From Rhodeus uyekii (lineage: Eukaryota; Chordata; Actinopteri; Cypriniformes; Acheilognathidae), in contig JAWRVZ010000040.1 in NCBI GenBank assembly GCA_037043235.1, positions 374,501-438,500 of the forward strand: 64,000 nucleotides of DNA. Direction: 5' to 3'. Both the position numbers and the translations under genes were made by a program. This document shows positions 1 to 11,128 of this stretch, piece after piece (positions within the stretch are counted from its first letter, which is position 1; each line of letters opens with the position of its first letter). The notes beneath the pieces were generated by a model. It did no database searches. It worked only from the letters and a program-made list of their open reading frames with translations, and had not been told where the DNA came from.

Positions 1-539
1 AAAGTAATAATAGTTGAAAAGAAAATTAATGTGTTTTGTTATTTTTGCGTTACTTTTTTCTCTTATCTGGTCTGGGCTTGTTTGTTTTTTTGTTTTTTTT
101 AAATAACAAAAAGTTAGAGTTATGGCTCAAACAAACCTTTCAGCTATATTGGATTGCAGAATTGCGCAGGAGAAGAAATTTGGACACTTCAACAAAAACA
201 AATAATCTAAAGTTGTTTTTGTTTATGGTTGAACTAAATCAACGGAGGTCAGCAGCAAGTACATTGGTTAATAAAGTAAGATTAAATGCATACAAATATT
301 TGCTATATTTAACATTTAATTATTGGAGGTGTGCGTAATATTCTAATTTTGCATTTCACTGATTTTATTATTTATTCATTTTATTTTATTTTTATTTTGA
401 GGAATACAGAATCAAGTGAGCTTAGTAAATGTTCATATTCAATCTAGAATTACGATAACGACTAGAATTTACACTCAACGCCTTTGCACTCACTTTCTCT
501 CACGATTTTTCAGGACCGCTGTCAGTCAATAAATGGGAA
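1..539. other. Intron of lpp downstream of the first coding exon; nothing recognised
   Basis: This is A+T-rich sequence on the 3' side, in the gene's direction, of the coding exon at 1360-1571. A 100-codon open frame on the plus strand (36-338) has low-complexity Phe/Leu-rich ends, no recognisable domain and no splice or promoter context, so I treat it as chance. The next lpp exon must lie beyond the window edge. Confidence 0.5.
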
Positions 540-690
540 AACAAAGTAACTTGGATTACTTATTTGAAAAAGTATCTGAGATATTTTGTTGTAAATTTAA
601 AATGAATGCGTTACTTTACTCATTACTTGAAAAAAGTAATTGAATTACACATCACGACTCACTCGTAATGTGTTACCCACAACATATCCA
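540..690. mobile_element. Degraded end of a TIR DNA transposon
   Basis: The segment repeats words such as AAAGTAACTTGGATTACTT and GCGTTACTTTACTCATTACT and ends with GTAATGTGTTACCCACAAC. It resembles the common fish transposon terminus that begins GTTGGGGGTAACGCATTAC. That family is known to me as an abundant teleost non-autonomous DNA element; its superfamily is not assigned here. Only one end is recognisable. Confidence 0.45.
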
Positions 691-1350
691 GGTTTAACTT
701 GACAACCAAATCATTGTGTTTTGTGTACATGATAATCCAAGTTCATAAATCAAATTAATTAAAATAATAAATTGGGAGCTTATGTATAAAAGAGTCTATA
801 GATTTTGATGTTTAGAAGTTTCAGTTATATTGCTGGATAATGCACTGCCTTGAAGTTGAAACACCACAAAGCCAACAGTCTGATTTCAATGCATACAGGT
901 GTGAGAGTGTTTTCCAGACATCTTTTTTAAAGCTCTAAGGTCGATCGAGCATATAAATGGCAACCAGTGGTGGACTTTCATGGTCAGATGTTCACCTGTC
1001 CTCCAAAATAAAATGTCATTGGCAAGATGACAGCTTCAAAGAGCCAGACAAGACGTCTTAGTATGATGCAAGACAGGCCAAGAGTCCTTGTGTCCTGCAG
1101 TCCTGGTAAAGTAACATCCTTGGATATTTCAAACTAGTTTTGCATCTTGAGTTTGTGATTAAAAGACACATTTTAGTCTGTGTAATTCATTTTCCTGCAC
1201 CGTTTCTCTGCTTTTTGACTCCAAATCAATCACGGTTTCCCAGTCCTGATCCTCTGGTGTAAAAACACACTTTGCAAACCTGTACATGTGTTCTGACCAT
1301 GGTCATATGCAAATATGTACAAATGCTAACAATTAAAAAGTCAAGGCTAT
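691..1350. other. Intron sequence, nothing recognised
   Basis: Moderately complex A+T-rich sequence between a transposon fragment and the lpp exon. No repeat, splice pair or open frame of note was seen. Confidence 0.4.
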
Positions 1351-1359
1351 CACTCTTAC

Positions 1360-1552
1360 CAGATCCCTCGTGTGTTCCTTCCCCAGGTTGTTTATAGGGG
1401 TTGAACTTGGGCTTAGGAGCCACAACAGGAGCAAACTTTTTAGGAGACTGTTGCTGGGATACAGAAATGCTGGTGGTACCCATGGGTAAGCTGGTCTCCA
1501 TTCGTGCACTCACATGACCTTGCTCGTCACCATCATTATGGCCTCCCCACAT
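1360..1552 (-). CDS. lpp: First recognisable coding exon of lpp (LIM domain lipoma-preferred partner), partial gene
   Basis: LPP is a zyxin-family scaffold at focal adhesions and cell contacts. It binds alpha-actinin and VASP and also visits the nucleus; its three LIM domains are at the C-terminus. This exon gives only the N-terminus: 64 codons plus one base. The peptide contains GHVSARMETS and APVVAPKPKFNPYKQPG, which match from memory the human LPP N-terminus (GHVPARMETT, then APVVAPKPKYNPYKQPG). The exon ends at 1360 with donor G|GTAAGAG (phase 1). It begins at 1571 after a pyrimidine-rich tract ending in TTTAG. I chose the ATG at 1552-1550 because direct splicing from exon 1 at 62995 would place a TAG nine codons upstream with no earlier in-frame ATG. 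The frame is open back to the acceptor (FLDSRN before the Met), so another 5' exon could extend it. The proline-rich and LIM exons lie outside the window. The first 13 residues differ from human. Confidence 0.9.
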
Positions 1553-1600
1553 GTTTCTGGAGTCAAGAAATCTAAAGAAAACAACAACAAGACCACATTG
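1553..1600 (-). other. lpp: 5' UTR part and splice acceptor of the lpp coding exon
   Basis: On the minus strand, a T-rich tract (TTGTTGTTGTTTTCTTTAG) is followed at 1571 by the 19-base exon leader ATTTCTTGACTCCAGAAAC and then the ATG. The acceptor is strong. The leader is open in the coding frame, so it is 5' UTR only if the upstream exon brings no in-frame ATG. Confidence 0.75.
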
Positions 1601-2149
1601 TTATATTGCACTGACATGAACAGGTCCCATAGCACCCAGAATGCCCACAATGTGTGAGAAATTGTTGCAGTGTCTGAATTCCAGTGTTACATTCCTTCCA
1701 TAAAAATACAGTTGCTTTTATGCATAATATAGATATGGGTGGATGAACCAATGTGGTTCTATTCATCAAGGACCGAATTCCCAAACGTAGAGCTCTGTGT
1801 GCTTTTCTCTTTCTCTTATTCTTAGCTGTGGACTTAGCAAAGGAAACTGTGCATTTCAAACACCAAACATGGAAGAACTAGATTCAGTTCAGAGTGCTGT
1901 CAAATCTGATTATTACTTCAGAATACCTGAATTTGCCTCATAATTCACCCAAAACAATGCTAATCATGACATGACAAATGAAGTTCAAAGGACTCACATG
2001 CAACATTCGAAGTTAGAGACCAGATCAGTGTATTTTCATTCAGACCAGTTTTGTGAACTGTGACTAGTCGACACTGAAAACAATAGTCAGGATATACACT
2101 TATCCCCATAAGTACGACTTTTCACCTCCCAGCTTCCCAAAGGGATATG
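1601..2149. other. Intron sequence, nothing recognised
   Basis: A+T-rich sequence next to the coding exon. A 95-codon minus-strand frame at 1572-1859 is antisense to nothing and overlaps the splice acceptor, so it is not a gene. Confidence 0.4.
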
Positions 2150-2275
2150 ATCTAACCATGAGGACCACATTCATGATACTTTTTGGTCCATTATGTTGCC
2201 AGGGCAAAAACAAAATTGGATAGATAAATTACAGAAAGTTCATTTTTGGGTGAACCGTCCCTTTAAGAAAGTAAA
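2150..2275. mobile_element. MITE fragment with fish TTAAAGGG-type end
   Basis: The segment ends with CATTTTTGGGTGAACCGTCC followed by CTTTAA. This is the reverse complement of the very common cyprinid terminus TTAAAGGGACAGTTCACCCA. Only one terminus is clear. A second fragment of this type is at 40690-40830. Confidence 0.55.
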
Positions 2276-3618
2276 TTAATTCAGATATAAAGTCTCAGGA
2301 CTTGGCATCCTCCAAAATACAAAAAAACAAAGATGGTGCTAATCATTCCTCGAGTTCTCTAGTACGTGTCAAGGTATCAAATAAGAGACTGTAATTTGAT
2401 ATAATCCCTTACTTCACACACACAGCCCTCCATACTTCTATAGTAAGAAGCAAATAATCGCTATGTTGCTAACTTGTCTCAATTTAAATAAAAACATAAT
2501 ATGTCAACTGAGCTGAATGTGATGAAGAACTGGGAATGTACTAGTTGTGTCAAAGCTTAGACAGCTGCCAGAGAACATGACAGCAGTTCACCTTTCACTG
2601 ACGTGGTGAAAGCTGTAGTAACAGCAACATTAACAACATGACATTATTGATGACTTCTAATGCTTTTTATTGACAACTTCAGGGACATGTGAGCTAACTG
2701 CTGTATGCCAGCTCTAAACAACTTTTAAACCTTTATTTGTGTTCAACTTGTATCTGAGACAGATATATTTACTTAGCTGGTATTGTCTATCTGTTTGGGC
2801 ATTTAGCTGCAGGGCTTGTGCTGTCTATTTTGACTCCTTTAGAATTGAACCAACTTAACACACACTTCTACTCCCTACTTGTCTTATTTCTATTATTAAT
2901 AAATGTAGGAGATTGTTCTGAAGGAGACAGATTGAAATAATAATTCATAGTAAAAGTGACTGGATAGTATTATACATAGATTGTATAGTTTAATACAGCC
3001 TTTTATGTGCCGCATGAGAGAGACAATGATACATCATCCAATAAAGAAAATTGTTTGTTATATTTGCTGAAAATGCACTGGTGCTAATGACTGAAACTGT
3101 GCCACACAGGGATTAAAATAGCTCTGGTCATTACATAGTTCGATGTTAGCCTGTAATGCAAACTGCAGAGTGTAGCGTAATGAGATAACTAGCGGGTTGA
3201 AGTAAACTGTGGTTCGTATGATGGTACATGAGTTGTGACTGACTGTCCTGATGGGCCTTAACAAAATCCCTATGATCTAGAAACTGGATTTCCTTGAATA
3301 AGCCATCAGGGTACAATAAAAAAAAAGCATTTCATTAAATACATTTTATCTAGAACAAATAAATAATGTAAAGAAGAAATAGATCAGGGGTCATCCTAAC
3401 TGCAAGGTGAACATAAAAGTCAAAAGTGTGGTACAAGTGTAAAAAAACAACAACTACACACTAATAAATGTCAAAGACGAAAGATCAAGGTAAACTCCAC
3501 AAAAATAATAATTGCTATAAAATAATAATTCATCATATTTATCTTAAAAAAAGTACTTTGTTGTTGATTAGTCATCATAAATACAACAGCTTTTTTAAGA
3601 TGTAGAAGATTTATTTTA
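2276..3618. other. Intron sequence, nothing recognised
   Basis: Unique-looking A+T-rich sequence with several short direct runs of A or T. No transposon ends, exon signals or long frames were seen. Confidence 0.4.
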
Positions 3619-3620
3619 TC

Positions 3621-3652
<32 letters not shown>

Positions 3653-3710
3653 CACACACATATACACATATACATATACACACATATACACATATACATA
3701 TACACACACA
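3619..3710. repeat. TA / CACATATA compound microsatellite
   Basis: About 12 TA units are followed by alternating CACA and TATA blocks. It directly abuts the left end of the MITE at 3711, and a similar TA/CA tract lies on that element's right side. This suggests insertion into a pre-existing microsatellite. Confidence 0.9.
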
Positions 3711-4825
3711 CAGTAATACCTCGGTTTCCAAGTGACTCAGAAAGTTTACAAGTTTACATGGAAAGTCAAATCGGTATACGAGAATTGTATCGGTGTGCGA
3801 GAAAAATATTCCCTCGCCCACGCGCATTTTTTTGTGGAAAAGATCGAACTCTCAGCATCATCACACGCATTTTTACTGGAAATATCCTAAACACAGCCTC
3901 TCATAAAACAGTCACTCGGTTCCAACCCCTTTATAACCCCTTAACTCAGCATCGCTCGGTTTAGTTGCAATCACCACAGTGCATTATTTTATAAGTTGTT
4001 TGTTCATTCCGTTAGTCATCACAACGACTGATACATGTGAATATGATGAAACTTTATTAACGGAGCCAGTGTTGCCAGACTGGACTGAAGATTTCCAGCC
4101 CAACTACAGTATAAAACCCGCCCATTTAAAAAAATACCAGCCCAAAATTACGGAGCGATCGTCTTGTCAACCAGCCCAATGCATTTTTCCCCGGTCGGAC
4201 ATGACCAATCTGGCAACACTGAACAGAGCATGTGTTACCAACACGACACTGCATACTAATGAGGCTCACGTGTGATCTCAGTCAGGGGAATGGCGTTCTT
4301 AAAGGGCCACACACTTTTAAAGAACAGCATTTGTCACAATGATCTACATAAGTGATTTACAGCGATTTTACCTCGTGTTGTTGCATTAATTATGATCGCT
4401 ATTCACATTGTAATATCGTTACAAATGTTGAAGGAACTAGTTAATCTGATGTGTCAATAAGTGTTAAGTTAACAGTCTTGTCACTTTAAGAGTGCGGGGT
4501 TTCAGGGGGGCTAGAGTCTCCTCTTGTCTCCATCACGGCAGCAGTGACAGGTAGAGTGCGCATTACAGTAAATTGTCAAGTATTTTTAGAGTTTAATTGT
4601 CAATTATTAATTAGTATTTATATGAGATCTTAATGGTTATAATTTTAAATGTAATTAATAGGTTAAAACCCAAAAAATATTTAAAATGAGCATTTACGGT
4701 CGTGTGGAACGAATCAAGTGATTTTTAGTGCATTCATATGGAAAAAAACTGTTTTGGTGTATGAGCATTTTGGGTTACGAGCTCGCTCTTGGAACGAATT
4801 AAACTCGTAAACCGAGGTATTACTA
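3711..4825. mobile_element. Non-autonomous mariner/pogo-like element with AGTAATACCTCGGTTT ends
   Basis: The left end reads CAGTAATACCTCGGTTTCC. The right end is AAACCGAGGTATTACTA, the inverted form with small changes. Next to the right terminus lies TAATTCGTTCCAAGAG on the inner side (inverted), a layout familiar from pogo/Tigger-type terminal repeats. No transposase frame is visible, so it is non-autonomous. The element is about 1.1 kb and contains another small TIR element at 4067-4221. The superfamily call rests on the look of the terminus and the TA-rich target; an exact TA duplication is blurred by the surrounding microsatellite. Confidence 0.65.
4067..4221. mobile_element. Nested 155-bp MITE with CAGTGTTGCCAGA ends
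   Basis: CAGTGTTGCCAGA at 4067-4079 is matched by its exact inverse TCTGGCAACACTG at 4209-4221. The inside is compact and carries repeated CAGCCCAA words. No clear target duplication was found. It sits inside the larger element at 3711-4825, so it inserted later. Confidence 0.7.
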
Positions 4826-4830
4826 ATATA

Positions 4831-4842
4831 TAAATATACAAG

Positions 4843-4878
<36 letters not shown>

Positions 4879-4886
4879 TGAATATA

Positions 4887-4923
<37 letters not shown>

Positions 4924-4925
4924 TG
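4831..4925. repeat. TA / CA / GT compound microsatellite
   Basis: A run of about 13 TA units is followed by CACACACACACA, a short unique spacer and a TGTGTG run. It is the partner of the tract at 3619-3710 on the other side of the MITE. Confidence 0.9.
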
Positions 4926-6453
4926 TGTTGACATGCGTACACTCACATAATCAAAAGTTCAGGAAAATGTGTTTTCTTTTTTACTTACACCACATGACAT
5001 AAAAAAAACCCTGAAACTAACAAATATAAAATGTACATTTCTAAGAACTTGCCATATGCATTTTAAAAGAGATTTTAAAAGAGAGTCTTGTTTTTCACTT
5101 ATTTTTTCATAAACATTGTATACAAACCTCTCAATATAATCAACATCCAATTGCACACTAAATAAACTATGGTACTTTTTTAAGAAGAAAGAAAAAAAGA
5201 GACAAAGAAGAAAAGAGGGAAAAGAATCTCTCACTGGCTCTAATAGCTGTTATTTTACCATTGCAACTGTTCTGAAATCGAATGAAACACTATTTGAACT
5301 ATTTCAACACAGCATCTTTTATTTTTTCCCCCACTATTGGTCTTTTTTGTGGGTGCCATTGTTGCTTTTTGTAGCTGTATACGCTGTTTGGCTGCCTCTG
5401 ACTGATGCAGACGTTTTCCCTCAAGAGACGAGCCAAAAGAGCCCACGCACAATCATGTTCTTATATCGTCTAGCCACACCACACACCAAAAAGATCTTTA
5501 CCGAGCTTTCCCATTGATCCTCCTTCATCATTCTGCTCACACACACCTATCAAGGGCCATAAAAGGGAACAATGTAATGACAGGGGATATTATCACACAG
5601 TAATGGTTCTAACACACCTGAACTCCCTGGCAAATGTTGAAAAAGATGGTTTGACAGCAGATGCTACAGGATTGAGGAATCAACACAGAACATTTCTTCA
5701 AAAATGCTCAAGGTGTGTCATACTTCCTGACCTGTGCTGCAGACGCCTGGAGAGTGTTTATGAGAAGAATAAAGCACAGCTTAACCTTAACCCCGACCTC
5801 GTCAGTGAAAAGGAAAACAATGAGCAGGGGGGGATTGATGTAGATCAAAGAGACTTTAGAGTGATGGAGACACAGGATGTCAATGGGAACAGATACAAAG
5901 GGATGTTCCTTTCCACCATGTCGTGCAAATTCAAAATTAGCATTATATAAACATAATAAAACAACCGTATAAAATTCAGGCCTGAACATCTCTCGTCTTG
6001 CACTGTTGTCACCCCATTTATCCTTCCGGAGCTCCTCAAATGAGACTTGAGACCCGTGTGGTGCTCATAAGCACTCACGCTGTTCTCACGGCTCTCTACC
6101 CCACCCTGCTTGCAACATGGCAATATCATGATACATTAATGATTTAGCACCTTAGTATGGTACCTGGTACCCTTTTATTATCATTTGATTCTATCCCAGC
6201 ACTATCGCTGTACTTTTTTGTATGGGTAGTCTTTAAAAAAAGATAAATTTACTCTTAAAGTGGTTTAATTTTTAAATGAAGGGACAGATGATTTCAAAGA
6301 TCATCTCGCTGTCTAATCAAATAGCTAATTCCACGTGTTTATAAATATAAGCTTACCGCCACCTTTCCACTGCCAAACTTCACACTGACACTTACAGCTA
6401 TTTAACATGACTGTGAGCATGTGTGTGTGAGTGTTTATATACAAGTGAAAACA
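4926..6453. other. Intron sequence, nothing recognised
   Basis: Mixed-complexity sequence. Open frames here, the longest 115 codons at 5603-5950, have no recognisable domain and overlap frames on the other strand, so none is called. Confidence 0.4.
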
Positions 6454-6618
6454 GTGCGTGCACACTGGCTTACACAAATTAAGCAGAGCAGAACAAGCGT
6501 TTTCAGTTAATTCCTGTGGAAGTTGAATTTGATGCTAGTGTGTGAGTGTAAAGCTCAACTTCCATAGGAATTAACTGAAAACACTTGCTCTGCCCGCTTC
6601 ATGCCAGTGTGCATGCAC
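6454..6618. repeat. Long imperfect palindrome (hairpin-forming inverted repeat)
   Basis: The left arm starts GTGCGTGCACACTGGCTT and continues through TTTTCAGTTAATTCC to GGAAGTTGAA. The right arm read in reverse gives GTGCATGCACACTGGCAT, then TTTTCAGTTAATTCC and GGAAGTTGAG. Arms are about 65-75 bp with a loop of about 25 bp; the left arm has a short extra segment. It may be a foldback MITE or a structured RNA gene. I do not recognise the family. Confidence 0.75.
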
Positions 6619-7125
6619 CGTGAGGGTGGATCAAAACATGGAGGCAACACAGGATGACATTTCAGGTAGATCCCAGATCTCATTTTATCTTCTCTAGCTA
6701 CGTATGCTTGTATTTCTATGGAAGCCATCTTAATGGCCTGTGACAATTTGTCAGCTTTTTCTGTGCTGTCAAGCAATGACATTGCAGGCCATGTGTTGCA
6801 ACAGACACTGAGTGCAGGCCCTGATCTGAAGATTCAAGTGACACATAAACAACGCTGCAAAGGCTTGAGAATAAACAAGATACCACAATGCACCCTGACA
6901 TGACAACAAGCCGTACACGCACACCCTTTCTGTATCTCAAGAGGCCAGATGGAATCTCTTATACATACAGCTATTAAGTTTGTAAACAGTATTTTTATGT
7001 AATAATTTTCCAGTAAAAATATTTAAATATTCTACAACATTGATTAATGGTAAAGCAAATCTGTTTATTACTCATACTGATTATTACAGTATAAATAGTG
7101 TCTGTTTGTGTGTGTGTACCATATA
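6619..7125. other. Intron sequence, nothing recognised
   Basis: A+T-rich sequence ending with a short GT tract just before the Tc1 element at 7126. Confidence 0.4.
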
Positions 7126-8191
7126 CACCAACCTAAAGGATTATTAGGAACACCATGCTAATACAGTGTTTGACCCACTTTCGCTTTCAGAACTGCCTTA
7201 ATTCTACGTGGCATTGATTCAACAATGTGCTGAAAGCATTCTTTAGAAATGTTTGCACACATTGATAGGGTAGCATCTTGAAGTTGATTGAGATTTGTGG
7301 GATGCACATCCAGGGCACGAAGCTCCCGTTCCACCACATCCCAAAGATGCCCTATGGGTTGAGATCTGGTGACAGGGGGCCATTTTAGTACAGTGAACTC
7401 ATTGTCATGTTCAAGAAACCAATCTGGAATGATTCGAGCTTTGTGACATGGTGCATTATCCTGCTGGAAGAATCCATCAGAGAATGGGTACATGGTGGTC
7501 ATAAAGGGATGGACATGGTCAGAAACAATGCTCAGGTTGGCCCGTGGCATTTAAACGATGCCCAATTGGCACTAAGGAGCCTAAAGTGTCCCAAGAAAAC
7601 ATCCTCACACCATTACACCACCACCAGCAGCCTGCACAGTGGTAATAAGGCATGATGACCGTGGAGATGAGTGGTACCCGGTGGGGTCTTCTGCTGTTGT
7701 AGCCCATCCGCCTCATGGTTGTGCGTGTTGTGGCTTCACAAATGCTTTGCTGCAAACCTCGGTTGTAACGAGTGGTTATTTCAGTCAAAGTTGCTCTTCT
7801 ATCAGCTTGAATCAGTCGAACCATTCTCCTCTGACCTCTATCATCAACAAGGCATTTTTGCCCACAGAACTGCTGCATACTGGATGTTTTTCCCTTTTCA
7901 CACCATTCTTTGTAAACACTAGAAATGGTTGTGCGTGAAAATCCCAGTAACTGAGCAGATTGTGAAATACTCAGACCGGCCCGGCTGGCACCAACAACCA
8001 TGCCATGTTCAAAATTGCTTAAATCACCTTTCTTTCCCATTCTGACATTCAGTTTGGAGTTCAGGAGATTGTCTTGACCAGGACCTAACCCCTAAAAGCA
8101 TTGAAGCAACAGCCATGTGATTGATTGGTTGATTAGATAATTGCATTAATGAGAAATTGAACATTGTTCCTAAAAATCCTTTAGGTGAGTG
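7126..8191 (-). mobile_element. Tc1-like transposon, family A copy 1, both terminal repeats present
   Basis: The element is bounded by CACCAACCTAAAGGATTATT on the left and its near-inverse ending CCTTTAGGTGAGTG on the right. A TA lies on each side (7124-7125 and 8192-8193), the standard Tc1 target duplication. Terminal repeats are about 28 bp with a few mismatches. The transposase gene runs on the minus strand but is deleted and frameshifted. The element is about 1.07 kb, shorter than an intact member (usually about 1.2-1.6 kb). It could be moved only by an outside transposase. Confidence 0.92.
7158..8040 (-). pseudogene. Decayed Tc1 transposase (family A copy 1)
   Basis: Tc1 transposases cut and paste their own element through an N-terminal paired-like HTH domain and a DDE catalytic core. 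The 5' part (8040 down to about 7650) begins MGKKGDLSNFEHGMVVGA and holds the HTH region (SISQSAQLLGFSRTTISSVY) and the GRRP-type linker region. The 3' part (7550-7158) holds the second catalytic Asp in QDNAPCHKA and the Glu block LWDVVEREL. The stretch with the first catalytic Asp (SDES in relatives) has been deleted near 7650-7655, where sequence jumps from the HPLISTV-type region into downstream sequence. The frame shifts there. It is not functional. Confidence 0.88.
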
Positions 8192-8485
8192 TATATGTGT
8201 GATGTGTAAGCCCTCAGTAAAATTGAAAACAAAAAGTTAAAAGGGGCTAGATGTAGAATTCAGAAACTATTGTTATTAGCAACATCGGTGGCTGTTAGGT
8301 GAACTGAAGCCAGCAATTTATTCCTTGTGCAAAAGACCCAACGCAATTAAAGGCCTAAGTATGCTCATGGAGAAGATCTTTTTCGTTCTTCACTTAGAAA
8401 TTGTAAATGCAGATGCAGTGAAACTGTGTGTGAATGAACATCCACGCACTGCCAATGCTACTGAGAGCAATGTTTAGGTGAATAT
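8192..8485. other. Short intron spacer between Tc1 and LINE
   Basis: Unique-looking sequence of about 290 bp with no recognised feature. Confidence 0.4.
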
Positions 8486-8870
8486 TTTACATTTACATTT
8501 ATTCATTTAGCAGACGCTTTTATCCAAAGCACCGTACAACTGAGGAATACAGAAAGTGATTCATCGTTAAGAGACAGATGTACACAAGAATTGCTCAAAA
8601 TACAAAGTTTCAGACAAAAAAAGGGAGTGATTAAAGGAAAGAGAAATTATATCATTTTTTAAGTGCTCACAGAACAGATGGGTTTTCAGCTGTATTTTGA
8701 ATATTGACAGTGCATTCCAGATGAAGACGGGGCGATCATTCCACTACCAAGGAACAGTGAACATAAATGTTCTGGAGAGTGATTTTGTGCCTCTCTTTGA
8801 TGGTATTACGAGTCATCACTCAAACTGATTGTAGGTGTGCAGACTCGTAGTAGTGAGTGAAAGTAGGAAG

Positions 8871-9860
8871 TTATGAGCCTGTGGTAGATCTGTAAGCAAG
8901 AGTCAATGCCTTGAATTTAATGCGAGCAGCATGTGTTAGCCAGTATCGAGATATAGAGAGGTGTGAGGTGGGCCCTTTTAGGCTTGTTGAAAACAAGACA
9001 TGCTGCAGAATTCTAGATAACTTTAGGGGTTTGATTGCACTTGATGGAAGTTCAGCCAGCAGAGCATTGCAATAATTAAGCCTAGAAATAACCATGGTCT
9101 GGACGAGAAGTTGTGTTGTATGCTCATTTAGGAAAGTCCTGATCTTCCTGACGTTGTGAAGTAGAAACCTGCATGCTGTCTTTGCAATGTGATCTTTGAA
9201 TGTCAGTTGGTCCTCAAAGATTTCTGGCCAACCTTGATGTGGTAATCGTTGATGAACCAATCTGGATGGTGAAGTTGTGCTGCAGAGACTGATTGGCAGG
9301 GAAGACAAGAAACTCTGTCTTTGACAGGTTTTGCAGATGATACTCTTTAATCCACATCAAGATGTCCACAAGACAGCTTATGACTTGTGCAGATACTGTG
9401 GGATTATCTGGTTTAAATGAAAGGTAGAGCTGTGTGTCAGTAAAGCGGTGGTAGGAGAAACCGTGTGCCTGTACGATGGTTCCCAATTATGTAGTGTATA
9501 TGGAGAAAAGGAGGGGTCCAAGAACTGAACCCTAAGAAACCCCAGCAATCAGTTGACATGCGGGGGATACCTACCCATGCCAGACAACCCTAAAATACCT
9601 ACATGTAAAATAGGATTCAAACCAGTGAAGTGGAGTTCCTGTGATACCCAGTGATGAGACGGTGGTCAGAAGGATCTGATGGTTAACCGTGTCAAAGGCA
9701 GGAAAATGAGAACTGATGATTTGGAATAAGCTTTTGCAATCCACAGAGTTTCAGTGACTGACAGTAATGCAGTCTTGGTTGAATGGCCTGTCTTGAAACC
9801 AGACTGGTTGACGTCCAATTGGTTATTATATGAGAGGAAAGATGATACCTGGTTAAAAAT
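8871..9860 (-). pseudogene. Reverse transcriptase remnant of the L2-type LINE
   Basis: In minus-strand order, pieces read QSGFKTGHSTKTALLSVTE (about 9810-9750), then GSVLGPLLFSIYTT (about 9530-9490), then HGFSYHRFTDTQLYLSF, then LTFKDHIAKTACRFLLHNVR and ISRLNYCNALLAELPSSAIK. These are motifs of LINE reverse transcriptase and its C-terminal region. The catalytic box, expected as Y/F-A-D-D before TQLYLSF, reads F-T-D here, with one codon and one catalytic Asp lost. Frame changes occur at several points. It is therefore inactive. Confidence 0.85.
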
Positions 9861-10740
9861 AACTCATTCAAGTATTTTCGCTATAAAGGAGAATAGACAG
9901 GTCTGAGACAGGAGAGATACAGGTCTACTAGTGATGTGTTTAATGTGTGTTTTTTCAGCAGTGGGGTTACCTAAGCCTGTTGAATGCGGTAGGGAAAGTT
10001 CCAGTGTGGAGAGATGCGGTGATGATGTGTGCAAGTGCTGGTAAAAGTATAGGAGAGATGGCTTGTAGAAGGTGTGAGGGGATGGGATCTAAAAAGCAGG
10101 TGGCGTGATGGCTGGAGAGGAGAAGTATAGATACTTCTGCCTCTGTGAGTGAGGAAGAAAGAAGATTTCTGGCAGTAGAAGTGTTTGGTCTAAGTTCATT
10201 TGTGTGTGGAGCAGAGAACTGACTGATGATTGTTTTGTCAATGTAGAAATTGGCAAAATCACTGGCAATTGAAGAGGTGGAGGGTGGTGGAAGTGGAGTT
10301 CAATGTTTTAAAGAGTGTGCTTAAGTTTGAGGTACCATTAAAGGGAGTAGCACGTGCTGGCCTGAAAGAGAGAGGACAGATATTGGAACATAAAGTGTCC
10401 ATTGCAGTATTCACATCCAAAGATGAGAATTGTTTGGGTGAGGGAATAGAGGATGAAAAAACAGTGGAAAGACGTGAAGGAGAAAGAGAGCGCAGGTTTC
10501 ATGTGAAAGTAACTGGTAGAGGGGTTGGCTGTGTAGAAGTGGTAAGTTGTAGATGAAAAAGAAGAAATGATCCAAAAATTGCAAATGTATCACCAGAATT
10601 TTGTCTGCGATGCAGTTGCGTGTATAAATTAATTCAAGTTGGTTACCTGATTTGTGAGTACCTATAGTGATGAGTCGTTTGAGATCAAATGAGACTAGGA
10701 GGGAGAGGAAGCATAAGCGTAAGGCTTCTCTAAATTAATG

Positions 10741-11128
10741 TTAAAATCGCCAACCTGAGAAATCATCCTCAGAGGAGGAGGACAGTAGCATATCCAGCTC
10801 CTCTACAAAGGTACCCAGTTGACCTGGAGGGCAGTGAATTAAAGCAATATGGATTTTGGCAGGAGTTGTAACCGTACTAGCATGAAATTCAAACGAATTG
10901 TAGTTGCATAGAGAAGAGTGAGTTGAATATTTCCAGTTGTTAGTGAGAAATGAGAAGACCTGTACCCCCACCCCTCCCAGACTGATAAAGTGTGTGAGAA
11001 AAAGAGAAGTAAATATGTGCTGCATGCCGAATGAATGAAGGTTGATGAGGTTTTTGAATGTGCTGGAAGGATGTCACGGATCCATCACAAATTTGATTCT
11101 GACCAATTCTCATCATATCGTACCACAA
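10741..11128 (-). pseudogene. Endonuclease (APE-type) remnant of the L2-type LINE
   Basis: Two overlapping minus-strand frames give GRGGGTGLLISH and then NNWKYSTHSSLCNYNSFEF, TTPAKIHIALIHCPPGQLG and TFVEELDMLLSS. This is the middle of the endonuclease domain of L2-type ORF2, with the usual Y-R-P-P-G seen as H-C-P-P-G. The catalytic N-terminal part is missing or out of frame, and a stop follows the DDFSGW region. It is inactive. Confidence 0.75.

Noticed and set aside
36..338. 100-codon plus-strand open frame
   Set aside because: Low-complexity Phe/Leu start, no domain, no promoter or splice context, in A+T-rich intron.
3471..3827. 118-codon minus-strand frame with alternating Ile/Tyr and Cys/Val runs
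   Set aside because: It is translation of a TA/CA microsatellite.
5603..5950. 115-codon plus-strand open frame
   Set aside because: No recognisable domain; overlapping frames of similar length on the other strand suggest low stop density by chance.
8871..9308. 145-codon minus-strand frame as a host gene
   Set aside because: It is the C-terminal region of a LINE reverse transcriptase with a broken catalytic box upstream.
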